A DNA stretch of 63,831 nt, taken from assembly GCA_024637145.1 (NCBI GenBank), contig JAGXFQ010000019.1:1-63831 (forward strand), written 5' to 3'. Shown here piece by piece: positions 36,819 through 45,742 of this stretch (position 1 is its first letter; every line of letters starts with the position of its first letter). Both the position numbers and the translations under genes were made by a program. Origin of the DNA: Desulfobulbaceae bacterium (lineage in GTDB: Bacteria > Desulfobacterota > Desulfobulbia > Desulfobulbales > SURF-16). The notes beneath the pieces are model-generated. The model searched no databases and was not told where the DNA came from. It was given only the letters and a program-made list of their open reading frames with translations.

Positions 36819-38171
36819 ATGGCCAACAAGAACCTTGATGAAGATCAATTCTCCGCACTGCGGCAACGGGCCCGCTTTTATTGTGCCGATCCCTCAGATT
36901 CGGAGGCGCAAGCGGCCATGGCGCCGGAAGATCTCAGCCAGCTGATCCAGGGACTGGAAAGGCAGAATGAAGAGCTGCGCCGGGCCCAGGAAGGCCTGGA
37001 GCAGGCCCGGCAAAGATATATGGATCTCTACGAATTTGCGCCGGTGGCCTATCTGACCATAGGCGCCACGGGGTTGATCGAGGAGGCCAACCTGGCGGCC
37101 GCCGAAATGCTGGGGGTGGCGAAGCAGCGCCTGCTCAGTGAGCCCTTCTCTGCCTTTATTGTGGCTGATGACCAGGAGATTTTCCATGACCATCGCCAAA
37201 AGCTGCTGGCCACCGGGGAAAAGCAGACCTATGAAATGCGCCTCCAGCAAAGAGACGGCGCTCTCTTTCCGGTGCAGGTGGAAAATGTTATCCGACCGGA
37301 GGCGGATGGGCAGTCAGGCCGGTGCCGGATCATGCTGAGAGATATTTCGCAGTTCAAGCTGGCGGGGAAAAAAATAGAAGACTATTTCTCCTTCCTGGAA
37401 ATGGCGGTGCGTCAACGGACAACTGATCTGGAGGAGGAAAAAAGAAAGGTGGAGGTGGCCAGCCGCGTCAAGTCGGAGTTCCTGGCCATCATGAGTCATG
37501 AACTGAGAACGCCGTTGAATGCCATTATCGGCTTCACTGCCATGCTGCGCCACGGCATCGGCGCTTTATCCCCAGACGAACAGCGTGATTATTGCGGGGT
37601 AATCGAGGAGAGCAGCCGCCATCTGCTGGGCATGATTCAAGATATACTGCACATCGCCCATCTGGACCCGGTGACGGAGCCGGTGGTGTGTCGCCACTTT
37701 AATCTGGAAGCATTGTTGCAGGAGTGTCTGCTGGCCCGGAAAGGAAAAAAGGGCAAAACGAAAATAGTGGCCCTTTTCACCAAGGCCGTCCCTGTTGGGA
37801 CCATCTGGGCGGATGCGGATAAGATCCGCGAGGTGGTGGAGTGTCTCCTGGACAATGCCTTCAAATTCACCTCGGATGGCGGCAGGGTGAGCATCAGCGC
37901 CGGCCGCCGCCAAGAGGAGGGGGCGACCTGGCTGGAGATCGCCGTGGCGGACAGCGGCATCGGTATCGACCCCCGGGATTTTGACCGGATTTTCCAACCC
38001 TTTCAGCAGGTGGACGGCTCCTCTACCCGGGAATTCGGCGGTATCGGCATGGGCCTCTATAAGGCCCAGAAAATTGCCGGCCTGCTGGGCGGCAGGATCG
38101 AGGTGAAAAGCAGCCTTGGCCAGGGCAGCACCTTTACCCTGGTTCTTCCCCTTCCTGCAGAGCCGGCTTGA
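36819..38171 (+). CDS. PAS-domain hybrid-less sensor histidine kinase (soluble)
   Basis: 450 aa, no membrane segment. N-terminal helix, PAS domain (YMDLYEFAPVAYLTI... to about 200), coiled-coil, HisKA FLAIMSHELRTPLNAIIGF (phospho-His near 228), HATPase with LLDNAFKF, VADSGIGI and GIGMGLY. ATG at 36819 is preceded by GGGGAGC; an upstream TTG (36771) is possible. No adjacent response regulator, so an orphan kinase. The 3' end overlaps the convergent MscS gene by 38 bases. Confidence 0.88.
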   Translation: MANKNLDEDQFSALRQRARFYCADPSDSEAQAAMAPEDLSQLIQGLERQNEELRRAQEGLEQARQRYMDLYEFAPVAYLTIGATGLIEEANLAAAEMLGVAKQRLLSEPFSAFIVADDQEIFHDHRQKLLATGEKQTYEMRLQQRDGALFPVQVENVIRPEADGQSGRCRIMLRDISQFKLAGKKIEDYFSFLEMAVRQRTTDLEEEKRKVEVASRVKSEFLAIMSHELRTPLNAIIGFTAMLRHGIGALSPDEQRDYCGVIEESSRHLLGMIQDILHIAHLDPVTEPVVCRHFNLEALLQECLLARKGKKGKTKIVALFTKAVPVGTIWADADKIREVVECLLDNAFKFTSDGGRVSISAGRRQEEGATWLEIAVADSGIGIDPRDFDRIFQPFQQVDGSSTREFGGIGMGLYKAQKIAGLLGGRIEVKSSLGQGSTFTLVLPLPAEPA

Positions 38172-39465
38172 TGGAAGAAGGGGCTGCGGCCTGCTCCCTT
38201 ACGGGTCTGGCTTGGCCGCCGCCACCCAGGAGGGCCTGAAAGTCGAGGCCCGAGGGCTCCTGAAATGCCCGCAGGCCGAATTCCGGCAATACTCCCAGGA
38301 TATGGTCAAAAATATCGGCCTGGATTTCTTCGTAATTGGCCCACACCTTGTCGCTGCTGAAGACATATATTTCCATGGGCAGACCCTTGGGGGTGGGCGC
38401 CAGATGCCTGACCATGAAGGTCATTTCTTTATTGATCTTGGGGTTGTTGGCCAGGAAGCTCTTGATATAGGCACGGAAGACGCCGATATTGGTCTGCCGC
38501 CGGCCGTTAGGCACAGAGCTGCAATCAAGATTATGCTCTTGGTTGTAGAGGTCAATCTCTGCCTGTCTCTGGCGAAGATACTCTTTGAGCAGGCTGAAGC
38601 GACTCAATTTTTCCAGCATTTCAGGGGTGCAAAACATCACGGAGTTCATATCCAGGCAGAGGGCCCGCTTGATGCGCCGGCCCCCGGAATTGGCCATGCC
38701 CCGCCAGTTTTTAAAGGAATTGGAGACCAGGGCATAGGTGGGGATCGTGGTGATGGTCTTGTCCCAGTTCTGCACCTTCACCGTATGGATAGTGACATCT
38801 ATGACATCCCCGTCAGCCTCAAAGCTGGGCATTTCAATCCAGTCCCCCACCTGGACCATGTCGTTGCTGGCCAACTGGAGACTGGCCACAAAGCCGAGGA
38901 TGGTGTCTTTGAAGATGAGCAGGACCACCGCCGTCAGGCCGCCCAGGACACTGAAGATGCCCCAGGGTGATTTGTCGGTGAGGGTGGAGACAATGAAAAT
39001 ACCGGCCAGGATGAACAGAATAATCCTGATTGCCGAAAGATAGCCGCCTATGGGTTTTTTTAGCGCCGCCTCGCTGCGTTTATAGATCTCGGCAACGGTA
39101 TGGAGAATGGCATCGATCATCTGCACGGCGATGAAAACCAGAATGGTCATGGCCAGTCGTCTGATAATCTCGGCAACAAAAGGATGGTCGGCCAGCAGGA
39201 GATCCACTGTGGCATAGACCACCACCACCGGAATAAGGGCCGATAAATGATGGAAAAAGCGGTTTTTGACCAGGATATCGTCCCAGTGGGATTTGCTCAG
39301 GGCCGCTGCCCGGATGAAAAAGGGGATAACCAGGCGGATGGTCAGTCTGGATGCCAGGTAGCTCAGGGCGGCAATGGTCACCATGGAGAGCGCCAGAATA
39401 ACAACCTGGGCGGCGGGGGTGGAGAGGCCGACATCGGTCAGCATTTTTTCAAACAGGGCTTGCAT
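38134..39465 (-). CDS. MscS-family mechanosensitive channel (YbdG-like)
   Basis: 443 aa. Five or so N-terminal hydrophobic helices, then the pore/vestibule region SVLGGLTAVVLLIFKDTILGFVASLQL and the beta domain VGDWIEMPSFEADGDVIDV, followed by a long cytoplasmic part with the TTIPTYALVSNSFKNW strand. Residue pattern and the C-terminal domain with NWRGM...GGRRIKR match the YbdG/MscM subgroup. Osmotic-downshift valve in the inner membrane. Convergent with, and overlapping, the preceding kinase gene. Confidence 0.9.
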   Translation of the reverse strand: MQALFEKMLTDVGLSTPAAQVVILALSMVTIAALSYLASRLTIRLVIPFFIRAAALSKSHWDDILVKNRFFHHLSALIPVVVVYATVDLLLADHPFVAEIIRRLAMTILVFIAVQMIDAILHTVAEIYKRSEAALKKPIGGYLSAIRIILFILAGIFIVSTLTDKSPWGIFSVLGGLTAVVLLIFKDTILGFVASLQLASNDMVQVGDWIEMPSFEADGDVIDVTIHTVKVQNWDKTITTIPTYALVSNSFKNWRGMANSGGRRIKRALCLDMNSVMFCTPEMLEKLSRFSLLKEYLRQRQAEIDLYNQEHNLDCSSVPNGRRQTNIGVFRAYIKSFLANNPKINKEMTFMVRHLAPTPKGLPMEIYVFSSDKVWANYEEIQADIFDHILGVLPEFGLRAFQEPSGLDFQALLGGGGQARPVREQAAAPSSIKPALQEGEEPG

Positions 39466-39614
39466 CAGCTATTCTCAGGGGCAGTGATCGGTTTTTAGGG
39501 CAAGGGGCATGCGCCATTTCATGTGTCATGGCGTCGATCTCATGGGGACCACACGAAGAGTTCCAGGGCTTAAAAAAGGTTTTTCAGTCAGCCAAAATCA
39601 GGGCGTTGCAGCTT

Positions 39615-39758
39615 CTAATCTTGCTGAGGGAAATCCAGCGCCTTTTCCCCGTCCGGCAGGGCCTGTTTTTCCAGCTTGCGTTGTTTTTTCTCATCTTTTT
39701 TCTTTTTCTTTGCCAATTCTTTCTGGCGCTTTTCAAATGAATAGTTTGTTCTGGCCAA
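39615..39758 (-). CDS. 47-aa lysine-rich protein with TTG start
   Basis: Reads M(TTG)ARTNYSFEKRQKELAKK then a run of Lys/Asp/Glu and ends ALDFPQQD. AAAGGA lies about eight bases before the TTG. Small basic proteins with the start A-x-TNYSFEKRQ-x-ELAKK occur widely in proteobacteria (recollection). It lies between the cold-shock gene and the MscS gene on the same strand, after the cold-shock terminator. Too short and non-ATG to be caught by ordinary length cut-offs. Function unknown; high positive charge suggests nucleic-acid or ribosome association. Confidence 0.65.
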   Translation of the reverse strand: MARTNYSFEKRQKELAKKKKKDEKKQRKLEKQALPDGEKALDFPQQD

Positions 39759-39810
39759 GATTTTGTCCTTTGTGGAGGTTGCTGTTCAGGGAGGGAAGGA
39801 TATTTGGGTA

Positions 39811-39842
39811 AAAAAAAACCCCGCATGATGCGGGGTTTTTTT
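39811..39842. terminator. Terminator after the cold-shock gene
   Basis: Perfect stem AAAACCCCGCAT/ATGCGGGGTTTT with A- and T-runs on both sides, about 22 bases past the cold-shock stop codon; can work in both directions. Confidence 0.92.
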
Positions 39843-39863
39843 ACAATGTGTCGCTATCGGTGC

Positions 39864-40064
39864 TTAGATAGTTCTAACATTCTCTGCGGCAGGACCTTTG
39901 GGGCCGTCGACAACGTCGAAGGTAACCCGAGCGCCTTCCTGAAGAGTTTTAAAGCCTTCAGCCTGGATTGCATTGTGATGAACGAAAACATCCTTGCCGC
40001 CGTCCTGCTCAATAAAACCAAAACCTTTTGCGTCGTTAAACCATTTAACTGTTCCTTCTGCCAT
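39864..40064 (-). CDS. Cold-shock domain protein (CspA family)
   Basis: 66 aa single cold-shock domain. RNP1 KGFGFI and RNP2 VFVHH are intact in [20 protein letters not shown] and [12 protein letters not shown]/ssDNA-binding chaperone. AAAGGAG lies about nine bases before the ATG. The region upstream could give a long 5' leader, as in other csp genes; no defined structure was assigned. Confidence 0.97.
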   Translation of the reverse strand: MAEGTVKWFNDAKGFGFIEQDGGKDVFVHHNAIQAEGFKTLQEGARVTFDVVDGPKGPAAENVRTI

Positions 40065-40368
40065 CTTGTACTACTCCTTTGTGCTGGATTCCCATGGGGA
40101 ACCGCTTTTTAAATGGGCCGCTCTTTAAAGGGTGCGGCCCGGTAAAGTTTTGTCGCCAAAACTATAATGTCGCTGTCTGCCCCGGAACCACCTGTGTGTA
40201 GGGGAGCCAGGCGAAGCAACTGTCGACTTTGCTTTTTGCAAAGCCAACAAAACTTAAATCTATATTGCTATGCCTCAGTGGCAAGCCTTGCCGCTACCGC
40301 CATGACGAAGAGACTCACAGGAATCATCCCGCCCGCATCAATGCTGGGGGCGCCGGGATCAATAATGC

Positions 40369-40459
40369 GTAATCGCTTTCGGGGAGGGGGGGTAGAGGCA
40401 GAGATGGTGATAAGTAATCGCTTTCGAAGAGGTGTAGGGTGGCGTAGATGGTGGTATAT
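40369..40459. repeat. Two imperfect tandem copies of a 45-bp unit
   Basis: GTAATCGCTTTCG begins at 40369 and again at 40414; each is followed by a purine-rich stretch with GGTAGAGG/GGTGTAGG and GATGGTG. Non-coding. Confidence 0.6.
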
Positions 40460-40559
40460 ATGACCCTTATATTGGGGGGCTAAGTCCCGGGCGGGTATTC
40501 TAAATGGCCCTTAATCTCATAAGAGAATAAGCCACAATACTGGCTGGATCCAGGAGTGT

Positions 40560-40990
40560 CAATAAAAAAAGATAAGGGAAGTGTTGGGCCCAGGTGAGGC
40601 AAAAGAGACGACTCTTGGATATCGTTGTCTTATTTTGTCTGCTGTCCGGCCTGACCAGGAAGAAATTGTTGGCCTTGATGCCGGTGAGGGTCTGGCGCCC
40701 ATCCACATAGGTGAGTTTGCTGCCCTTGTCCAGCCTGTCCAGCACCTGGTTGACTTCAGCAGGGCGCAACGAGGCCAGGATGCGGCGGTCGAAAGGACCA
40801 GGTGGCGGGCATTTTTGAGATCGTAGATAAAGCCCTTGCGGCCGCAGGCGCTGTCATGGTGGGGGTAGTTGGGCGAACTCAGGGCATGGGTGAAGGCCTT
40901 GACCATATCCTGCCAGGGGCCGCCCCGGGAGCTGGCCATAATAGCCTCGAAGCCGTGGTGCTAAATGATCCCCTTCACCCTGCCGACCTT
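40560..40990 (-). pseudogene. Decayed molybdopterin oxidoreductase fragment
   Basis: Two frames on the minus strand carry adjacent pieces of a complex iron-sulfur molybdoenzyme-like protein. First (about 40960 to 40795): HHGFEAIMASSRGGPWQDM, AFTHALSSPNYPHHDSACG, GFIYDLKNARHLV. Second (about 40790 to 40620): AEVNQVLDRLDKGSKLTYVD, GRQTLTGIKANNFFLVRPD. These match the region between the first and second Moco-binding parts of QrcB/PsrA-type subunits. An in-frame stop precedes the first piece and no other part of the gene remains, so it is a relic. Confidence 0.5.
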
Positions 40991-41444
40991 CTGTTCATTT
41001 CTATAGGCAGCAGACTGATTGAGGAGTTTCTGGAACGCAATTTCAACAGCATCTGCACGCAATGCCTGTCGTCGATATGCAGCAATTCTGTAAATGGAGC
41101 TCCATAAATCTCTCCTGGCTTTTAAAGAGCAATGATTTTGTTCTCAGTCATGACGTATCCTGTTGGAGTTAAGTTTTTATGAACTATTCAAACAAGATAC
41201 GTCATTTTTTATCTTGCGACTCCCTCAAGCACCATTTTCGATCATAACTCTTTTTCGTTTTGCTATGGCCCTGGTATTCCAAGGGAGATCTAGAGGTCAT
41301 TTCTGGCGGAAATATAAAAACATGTCTGGATATTAGTGTTTTAATGTTGGGAATGATAGAATAAGTTCGCATAACGATATCTTATTACGCGCAGATGCTT
41401 AAATGTGTTGCTGGGGGCGGTTTCCCCGGGCAATGGGAGGATCA
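40991..41444. other. Intergenic region upstream of the PhnD-like gene
   Basis: AT-rich. Contains a long inverted repeat ATGACGTATC...GATACGTCAT at 41150-41205 (extended by TGTT/AACA across one mismatch), followed by TTTTTT: a possible terminator or element end. No gene seen. Confidence 0.45.
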
Positions 41445-42386
41445 GTGCCCTTGAACACGACAATTTGCAGAAAAGACATCTTGAACCCTGTTTGGTGCTT
41501 GCTCCTCTTTTTTTTGCTGGTCGGTTGCAGTGATCAACAGGAGGGCATGCCGTCTGCCCAGAATGAGGGTAAAGCGACCTTACGTATCGGTCTGATCCCT
41601 GAGATCGACATATTCTCCCAGAAAAAACGGTATGAGCCCCTGGTGAAATATCTGGGCGGCAAGTTAGGGGTTGTTGTTGAACTGAAGATTCTGTCGCGTT
41701 ACGGCAATATCCTTAATAATTTTGCGGCTGATGGCTTGGACGGCGCTTTTTTTGGCAGCTTTACCGGGGCCCTGGCCTTCAAAAAACTGGGGGTAACTCC
41801 CCTGGCGAGGCCGGAAGACAAAAAGGGCATCTCGACCTATTATGGCATGGTGTTTGTTCGTAAAGACTCGCATATCAAGAGCGCCGAAGACATGAAGGGC
41901 AAGCGTTGTGCCTTTGTGGACAAGGCGACCACGGCGGGCTGGTTGTTGCCGCTCCATTTTTTCCTGGAACTGGGGATTGAGGATTATCAGCACTGGTTTG
42001 CCGAGACCTATTTTACCGGCACCCATGATAACGCCATTTACGATGTTCTGAATAGCAAGGCGGACATCGGTGCCGCGAAAAATACGGTTTTTAACAGGCT
42101 GGCCGCCAAGGACAGCAGGCTTCGTGAGGAGTTGGAGATCCTCAGCACCTCGATGCCGGTGCCGGAAAACGCGCTTTTAGTGCGGCCTGGTCTCGATGAG
42201 AGTCTGGTGGCCGAGCTGAAAAAGATTCTTCTCGGCATGGATCAGGACCCGGAGGGTAAAGAGATCCTTGCCCAGTTCGGGGCCGCCAGGTTCATCGAAA
42301 CAATGGCTGCGGATTACCAGGTTGTCCTGGATTTTGCCGAGCATATCGGCCTGGACATGACCAACTACAATGATGATAACAACTGA
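41445..42386 (+). CDS. PhnD-like substrate-binding lipoprotein of a sensor system
   Basis: About 313 aa. A signal peptide with lipobox LLVGC gives a lipoprotein. The body is a periplasmic phosphate/phosphonate-type binding fold: LRIGLIPEIDIFSQKKRYEPLVKYL, GAFFGSFTGALAF, ADIGAAKNTVF. No ABC permease or ATPase is nearby; instead it is followed by a histidine kinase and a sigma-54 regulator, so it probably presents a ligand to the kinase. The start is uncertain: GTG at 41445 or TTG at 41451 after GGGAGG, or ATG at 41433. Confidence 0.8.
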   Translation: MPLNTTICRKDILNPVWCLLLFFLLVGCSDQQEGMPSAQNEGKATLRIGLIPEIDIFSQKKRYEPLVKYLGGKLGVVVELKILSRYGNILNNFAADGLDGAFFGSFTGALAFKKLGVTPLARPEDKKGISTYYGMVFVRKDSHIKSAEDMKGKRCAFVDKATTAGWLLPLHFFLELGIEDYQHWFAETYFTGTHDNAIYDVLNSKADIGAAKNTVFNRLAAKDSRLREELEILSTSMPVPENALLVRPGLDESLVAELKKILLGMDQDPEGKEILAQFGAARFIETMAADYQVVLDFAEHIGLDMTNYNDDNN

Positions 42387-42494
42387 GCCGGGATCATCTA
42401 CTGGGCGCGTCAGGGAGATGGCGCATTTTTTCACGCATAAAGGGTCTCCTCCGCATAACACTCACCCGCTTCTTTCTCTGACGAGCCGACTGCC

Positions 42495-44348
42495 ATGAAA
42501 CGGAAAGCATTTATCGGGCTTATCATCCTTTCTCTCTGCTTCGTTGTAGGTGGGATCTATATTACTGCCGGCATGAACCGGGTTGTCAGTAAACTTCAGG
42601 ACATCATTCTTCTCCAGCAGATGCATTCCCAACGCAAGACCTTGGTGGAGAAGATCAAGGAGGTGCAGACGGACCTGCTGCTCAAGGATTCCCCCCACGC
42701 CGTAAATTTTGATACCTTTGTCCAGCATGGAGAGGAGATGGCTGAGACGCTGAACGGCTGCTTCAGCTGTCATGATCATCCGGTCAATCCTCTTGGCGAA
42801 AAAATCGGCAAGCTGCGGCTTATCCTGGAGGCATATCAGGGGAAGTTGAGCAGGGTCTATACCCTCAGAGCCAATAGCAAGCGGCTTGGCGATGCCAAAA
42901 AAAATGCCTATGACGCCGGGGAAGACCTACAGCACGCCATCGGCCGAATCTTCCTTAAAGCCGATATACAAATTGCCGAGAGAACCGCCCAGGCCCAGCT
43001 GTCGATTGCCGCCACCAGAAAACTCTTTATTGTGCTGGTTACCCTCGGCCCGTTCTTTGTCCTTCTGGTGTCCGCCTATTTTTTCGGCCATTTCACCCGT
43101 GGGGTCAAGGTGCTTGCCACGGCCTTCAGCAAAATACAGGAAGGGGATCTGGAATACCGCATTGCTGCAAAAATGGACGACGAGTTCCGGCATCTTGCCG
43201 ATGCTTTCAACAATATGGGGAGGTCTCTCAAGGAGCAATGTCGCCGGGTTGAGTCCATTCAACAGCGCTACCGAATGTTGTTTGAAAGTGCCGCTGACTC
43301 TATTTTTATCATGGAGGCCGAAGGGGAAGAGGCCGGCCGGATCATCTCCGCCAACAAGGCTGCCGCGGACGCACATGGCTATTCGGTTGAGGAGCTGACC
43401 GGCATGCATATCCGCGACCTTGACGACCCCGTCGTCGCTACCAAGATCCCGGGGCGTATTCGCCGGATTCTGAACGGGGAATGGATCAAGGAGGTGGTCC
43501 TGCACCGGAAAAAGGATGGCACGTTTTTTCCCATGGAGATCAGCGCCGGACTTCTGGAATACGATGGCAACAGGTACGTGCTGGCCTTTGATCGCGATAT
43601 AACCGAGCGGGTCAAGGCCGATGAGGCGTTACAGCGGTCCAGGCAGCTGGCCATGGTCGGGGAGATGGCGGCAGGCCTTGCCCATGAGATCAAAAACCCC
43701 CTGGCCGGGATCAAGGTCTCCATTGAGATCCTGGCTGAGGAGCTTGATCTGGGCCAGGAAGACAAGGAGGTTTTTCTCCGCATCATCCAGGAGGTGAACC
43801 GGCTGGAAAACCTGGTGAAAAACCTGCTCAACTATGCGCGGCCGCCCAAACCGCATTTTGAATTGGTTGATCTCAACATGCTGCTGGCGAACTCCGTGAA
43901 GAATACGCAGGTTGTTCTGAAAAGCCCCAACCATTTTGCTGACTTGAAAAAAGGGATACTGTTTCTCACCGAGCTGAGCCCGGAACTGCCGCCGATTCAC
44001 GCCGACGCCTCTCAGCTCCAGCAGGTATTTCTCAACCTTCTCTTAAACGGCATCGATGCGATTGCCGAATCCGGCACGATTACCGTGCATTCCAGCCTGG
44101 ACCAGGCCGGCAGTATTCAGGTTGTCATTAAGGATAACGGCAGGGGCTTTGATGAAGAGGGGCTCCAAAAGGCGTTTCAACCTTTTTTCACAACGAAATC
44201 GAAAGGTACCGGTCTGGGACTGGCGATCAGCAAGCGGCTCGTCGAGCAGCATAAGGGCCATGTCGAGCTCACCAGCAGCAAGGGGGAGGGATCTGCCTTT
44301 ACGATTACCCTAGCGGTTAAACAAGATAATGAGGTTTTCATACAATGA
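42495..44348 (+). CDS. Histidine kinase with periplasmic c-heme (CxxCH) sensor domain
   Basis: 617 aa. Helix 1 (about 7-27), a helical periplasmic domain with CFSCH at residues 89-93, helix 2 (about 172-200), HAMP, PAS (about 255-380, IFIMEAEGEEAGRIISANKAA), HisKA GLAHEIKNPLAGIKVSIEIL (His near 396) and HATPase NLLLNGIDAI, IKDNGRGFDEEG, GTGLGLAI. A CxxCH in the periplasmic domain of a kinase implies a covalently attached heme that could read redox state, CO/NO or an electron carrier. It overlaps the regulator gene (ATGA) and follows the PhnD-like gene by about 110 bases: a three-component unit. Confidence 0.88.
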   Translation: MKRKAFIGLIILSLCFVVGGIYITAGMNRVVSKLQDIILLQQMHSQRKTLVEKIKEVQTDLLLKDSPHAVNFDTFVQHGEEMAETLNGCFSCHDHPVNPLGEKIGKLRLILEAYQGKLSRVYTLRANSKRLGDAKKNAYDAGEDLQHAIGRIFLKADIQIAERTAQAQLSIAATRKLFIVLVTLGPFFVLLVSAYFFGHFTRGVKVLATAFSKIQEGDLEYRIAAKMDDEFRHLADAFNNMGRSLKEQCRRVESIQQRYRMLFESAADSIFIMEAEGEEAGRIISANKAAADAHGYSVEELTGMHIRDLDDPVVATKIPGRIRRILNGEWIKEVVLHRKKDGTFFPMEISAGLLEYDGNRYVLAFDRDITERVKADEALQRSRQLAMVGEMAAGLAHEIKNPLAGIKVSIEILAEELDLGQEDKEVFLRIIQEVNRLENLVKNLLNYARPPKPHFELVDLNMLLANSVKNTQVVLKSPNHFADLKKGILFLTELSPELPPIHADASQLQQVFLNLLLNGIDAIAESGTITVHSSLDQAGSIQVVIKDNGRGFDEEGLQKAFQPFFTTKSKGTGLGLAISKRLVEQHKGHVELTSSKGEGSAFTITLAVKQDNEVFIQ

Positions 44349-45742
44349 AGACTGGTGGCAGGATTTTCATGGTGGACGATGATGAGCTTATTGTCACGAT
44401 GACCGCTCGCTCCTTAAAGAAGAAAGGGTATAAAACTCAGGTGCAGACGAGCGCCATTGATATCTTCAATAAAATCGTGACCTGGCATCCGGACCTGATC
44501 CTTCTCGATATCAACCTGGATGAAGACCGGAGCGGCCTGGATGTCCTGAAGGAGATCAAGAGGGAGAAGCTGGCGACCCCCGTGGTCATGCTCACCAGCG
44601 ACGATTCTGCCGAAACCGCCATTAAGGCGATGAAGCTCGGCGCCGCCGATTACCTGACCAAGCCTTTTAATATTGAAGAGCTCCACATCGTCGTGGCCAA
44701 TATCCTGGAGAACTCCCGGCTCAAGGATGAGGTCGACTACCTGCGGAAAACCGGCTTGACCTGCGTCGACAGCCAGATTGTCGGAAAATCACCGGCCATG
44801 AAGGACATCCTGCAGAAGGTGGAGATGTTTGCCAAGTCCCGGACCGGCAGCCTTCTCATCACCGGGGAGTCAGGTACAGGCAAGGAGGTGCTGGCCCGTT
44901 ATTTTCATAGCTTGTTCCATGAAGCCCATGGCAGCACCGCCGAGTATACCCCATTTATTGCCATCAACTGTGTGGCTCTGCCTGACAACCTCATTGAGAA
45001 TGAGCTGTTTGGTCATACCCGGGGGGCCTTCACCGATGCCAAGGTGGATAAGAAGGGGGTGTTTGAGCTGGCTGATGGCGGCACCCTGCTCCTGGATGAA
45101 TTCGGCGATTTGCGCCTTGAGATGCAGAGCAAGTTTCTGCGGGTTCTGGAAACCAGAACGGTGCGCAGGCTGGGCGGGAAAACCGATCTCCATTTTGATG
45201 CCGCAATCATTGCCGCCACCAACAAGGATCTCAAAAAGGCGGTGGCCGCAGGGGAGTTCCGCGAGGATCTTTTTTACCGGTTGAATACCTTTGCAGTCCA
45301 CCTTCCCCCCCTGCGCGAGCGGGCCGAGGATATTCCCGTTTTGGCCCGCTACTTTCTCGAATCCTTTGCCAAAAAATATTTCAAAAAAAACCTTAAGGGG
45401 TTTTCTCCAGCGGCGGCAAAGGCCCTTGTCCTTGCCAGCTGGCCAGGCAATATCAGGGAGCTACGTAATGTTATAGAACGTTGCGTTGTTCTGGAAACCG
45501 AGGATCATATATCCACCGAGCATCTGCCCGTTGAGCTGAGTGTCCAGCCCCTGGTGGAAAGGCGAAAAAATATGCGGATTATTCTGCCGGAAACCGGCAT
45601 CTCCCTTGATGAGGTGGAGAAGGATCTTGTCCATCAGGCCATGGTGCGGGCAGATTACAATAAGACCAAGGCGGCCAAGCTGCTCAATATAACCTATGAT
45701 ACCCTCAGGTATCAGGTGAAAAAGTACGACCTTGATCGCTGA
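44345..45742 (+). CDS. Sigma-54 response regulator (NtrC family)
   Basis: 465 aa. Receiver with MVDDDELIV, acceptor in LILLDINLDEDRSG and TKPFNIEE; AAA+ with GESGTGKE, Walker B LLDEFGDL and a GAFTDA loop in place of GAFTGA (a tolerated variant in some activators); C-terminal Fis-type HTH NKTKAAKLLNITYDTLRYQV. Coupled to the heme-sensor kinase. Candidate targets are the TTGG-N8-CCAA sites and the sigma-54 promoter 1.4-1.6 kb downstream. Confidence 0.93.
   Translation: MKTGGRIFMVDDDELIVTMTARSLKKKGYKTQVQTSAIDIFNKIVTWHPDLILLDINLDEDRSGLDVLKEIKREKLATPVVMLTSDDSAETAIKAMKLGAADYLTKPFNIEELHIVVANILENSRLKDEVDYLRKTGLTCVDSQIVGKSPAMKDILQKVEMFAKSRTGSLLITGESGTGKEVLARYFHSLFHEAHGSTAEYTPFIAINCVALPDNLIENELFGHTRGAFTDAKVDKKGVFELADGGTLLLDEFGDLRLEMQSKFLRVLETRTVRRLGGKTDLHFDAAIIAATNKDLKKAVAAGEFREDLFYRLNTFAVHLPPLRERAEDIPVLARYFLESFAKKYFKKNLKGFSPAAAKALVLASWPGNIRELRNVIERCVVLETEDHISTEHLPVELSVQPLVERRKNMRIILPETGISLDEVEKDLVHQAMVRADYNKTKAAKLLNITYDTLRYQVKKYDLDR

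Noticed and set aside
40581..41107. Plus-strand frames in the 40.6-41.1 kb region
   Set aside because: Antisense to the molybdoenzyme relic, whose two minus-strand pieces carry recognisable family blocks.
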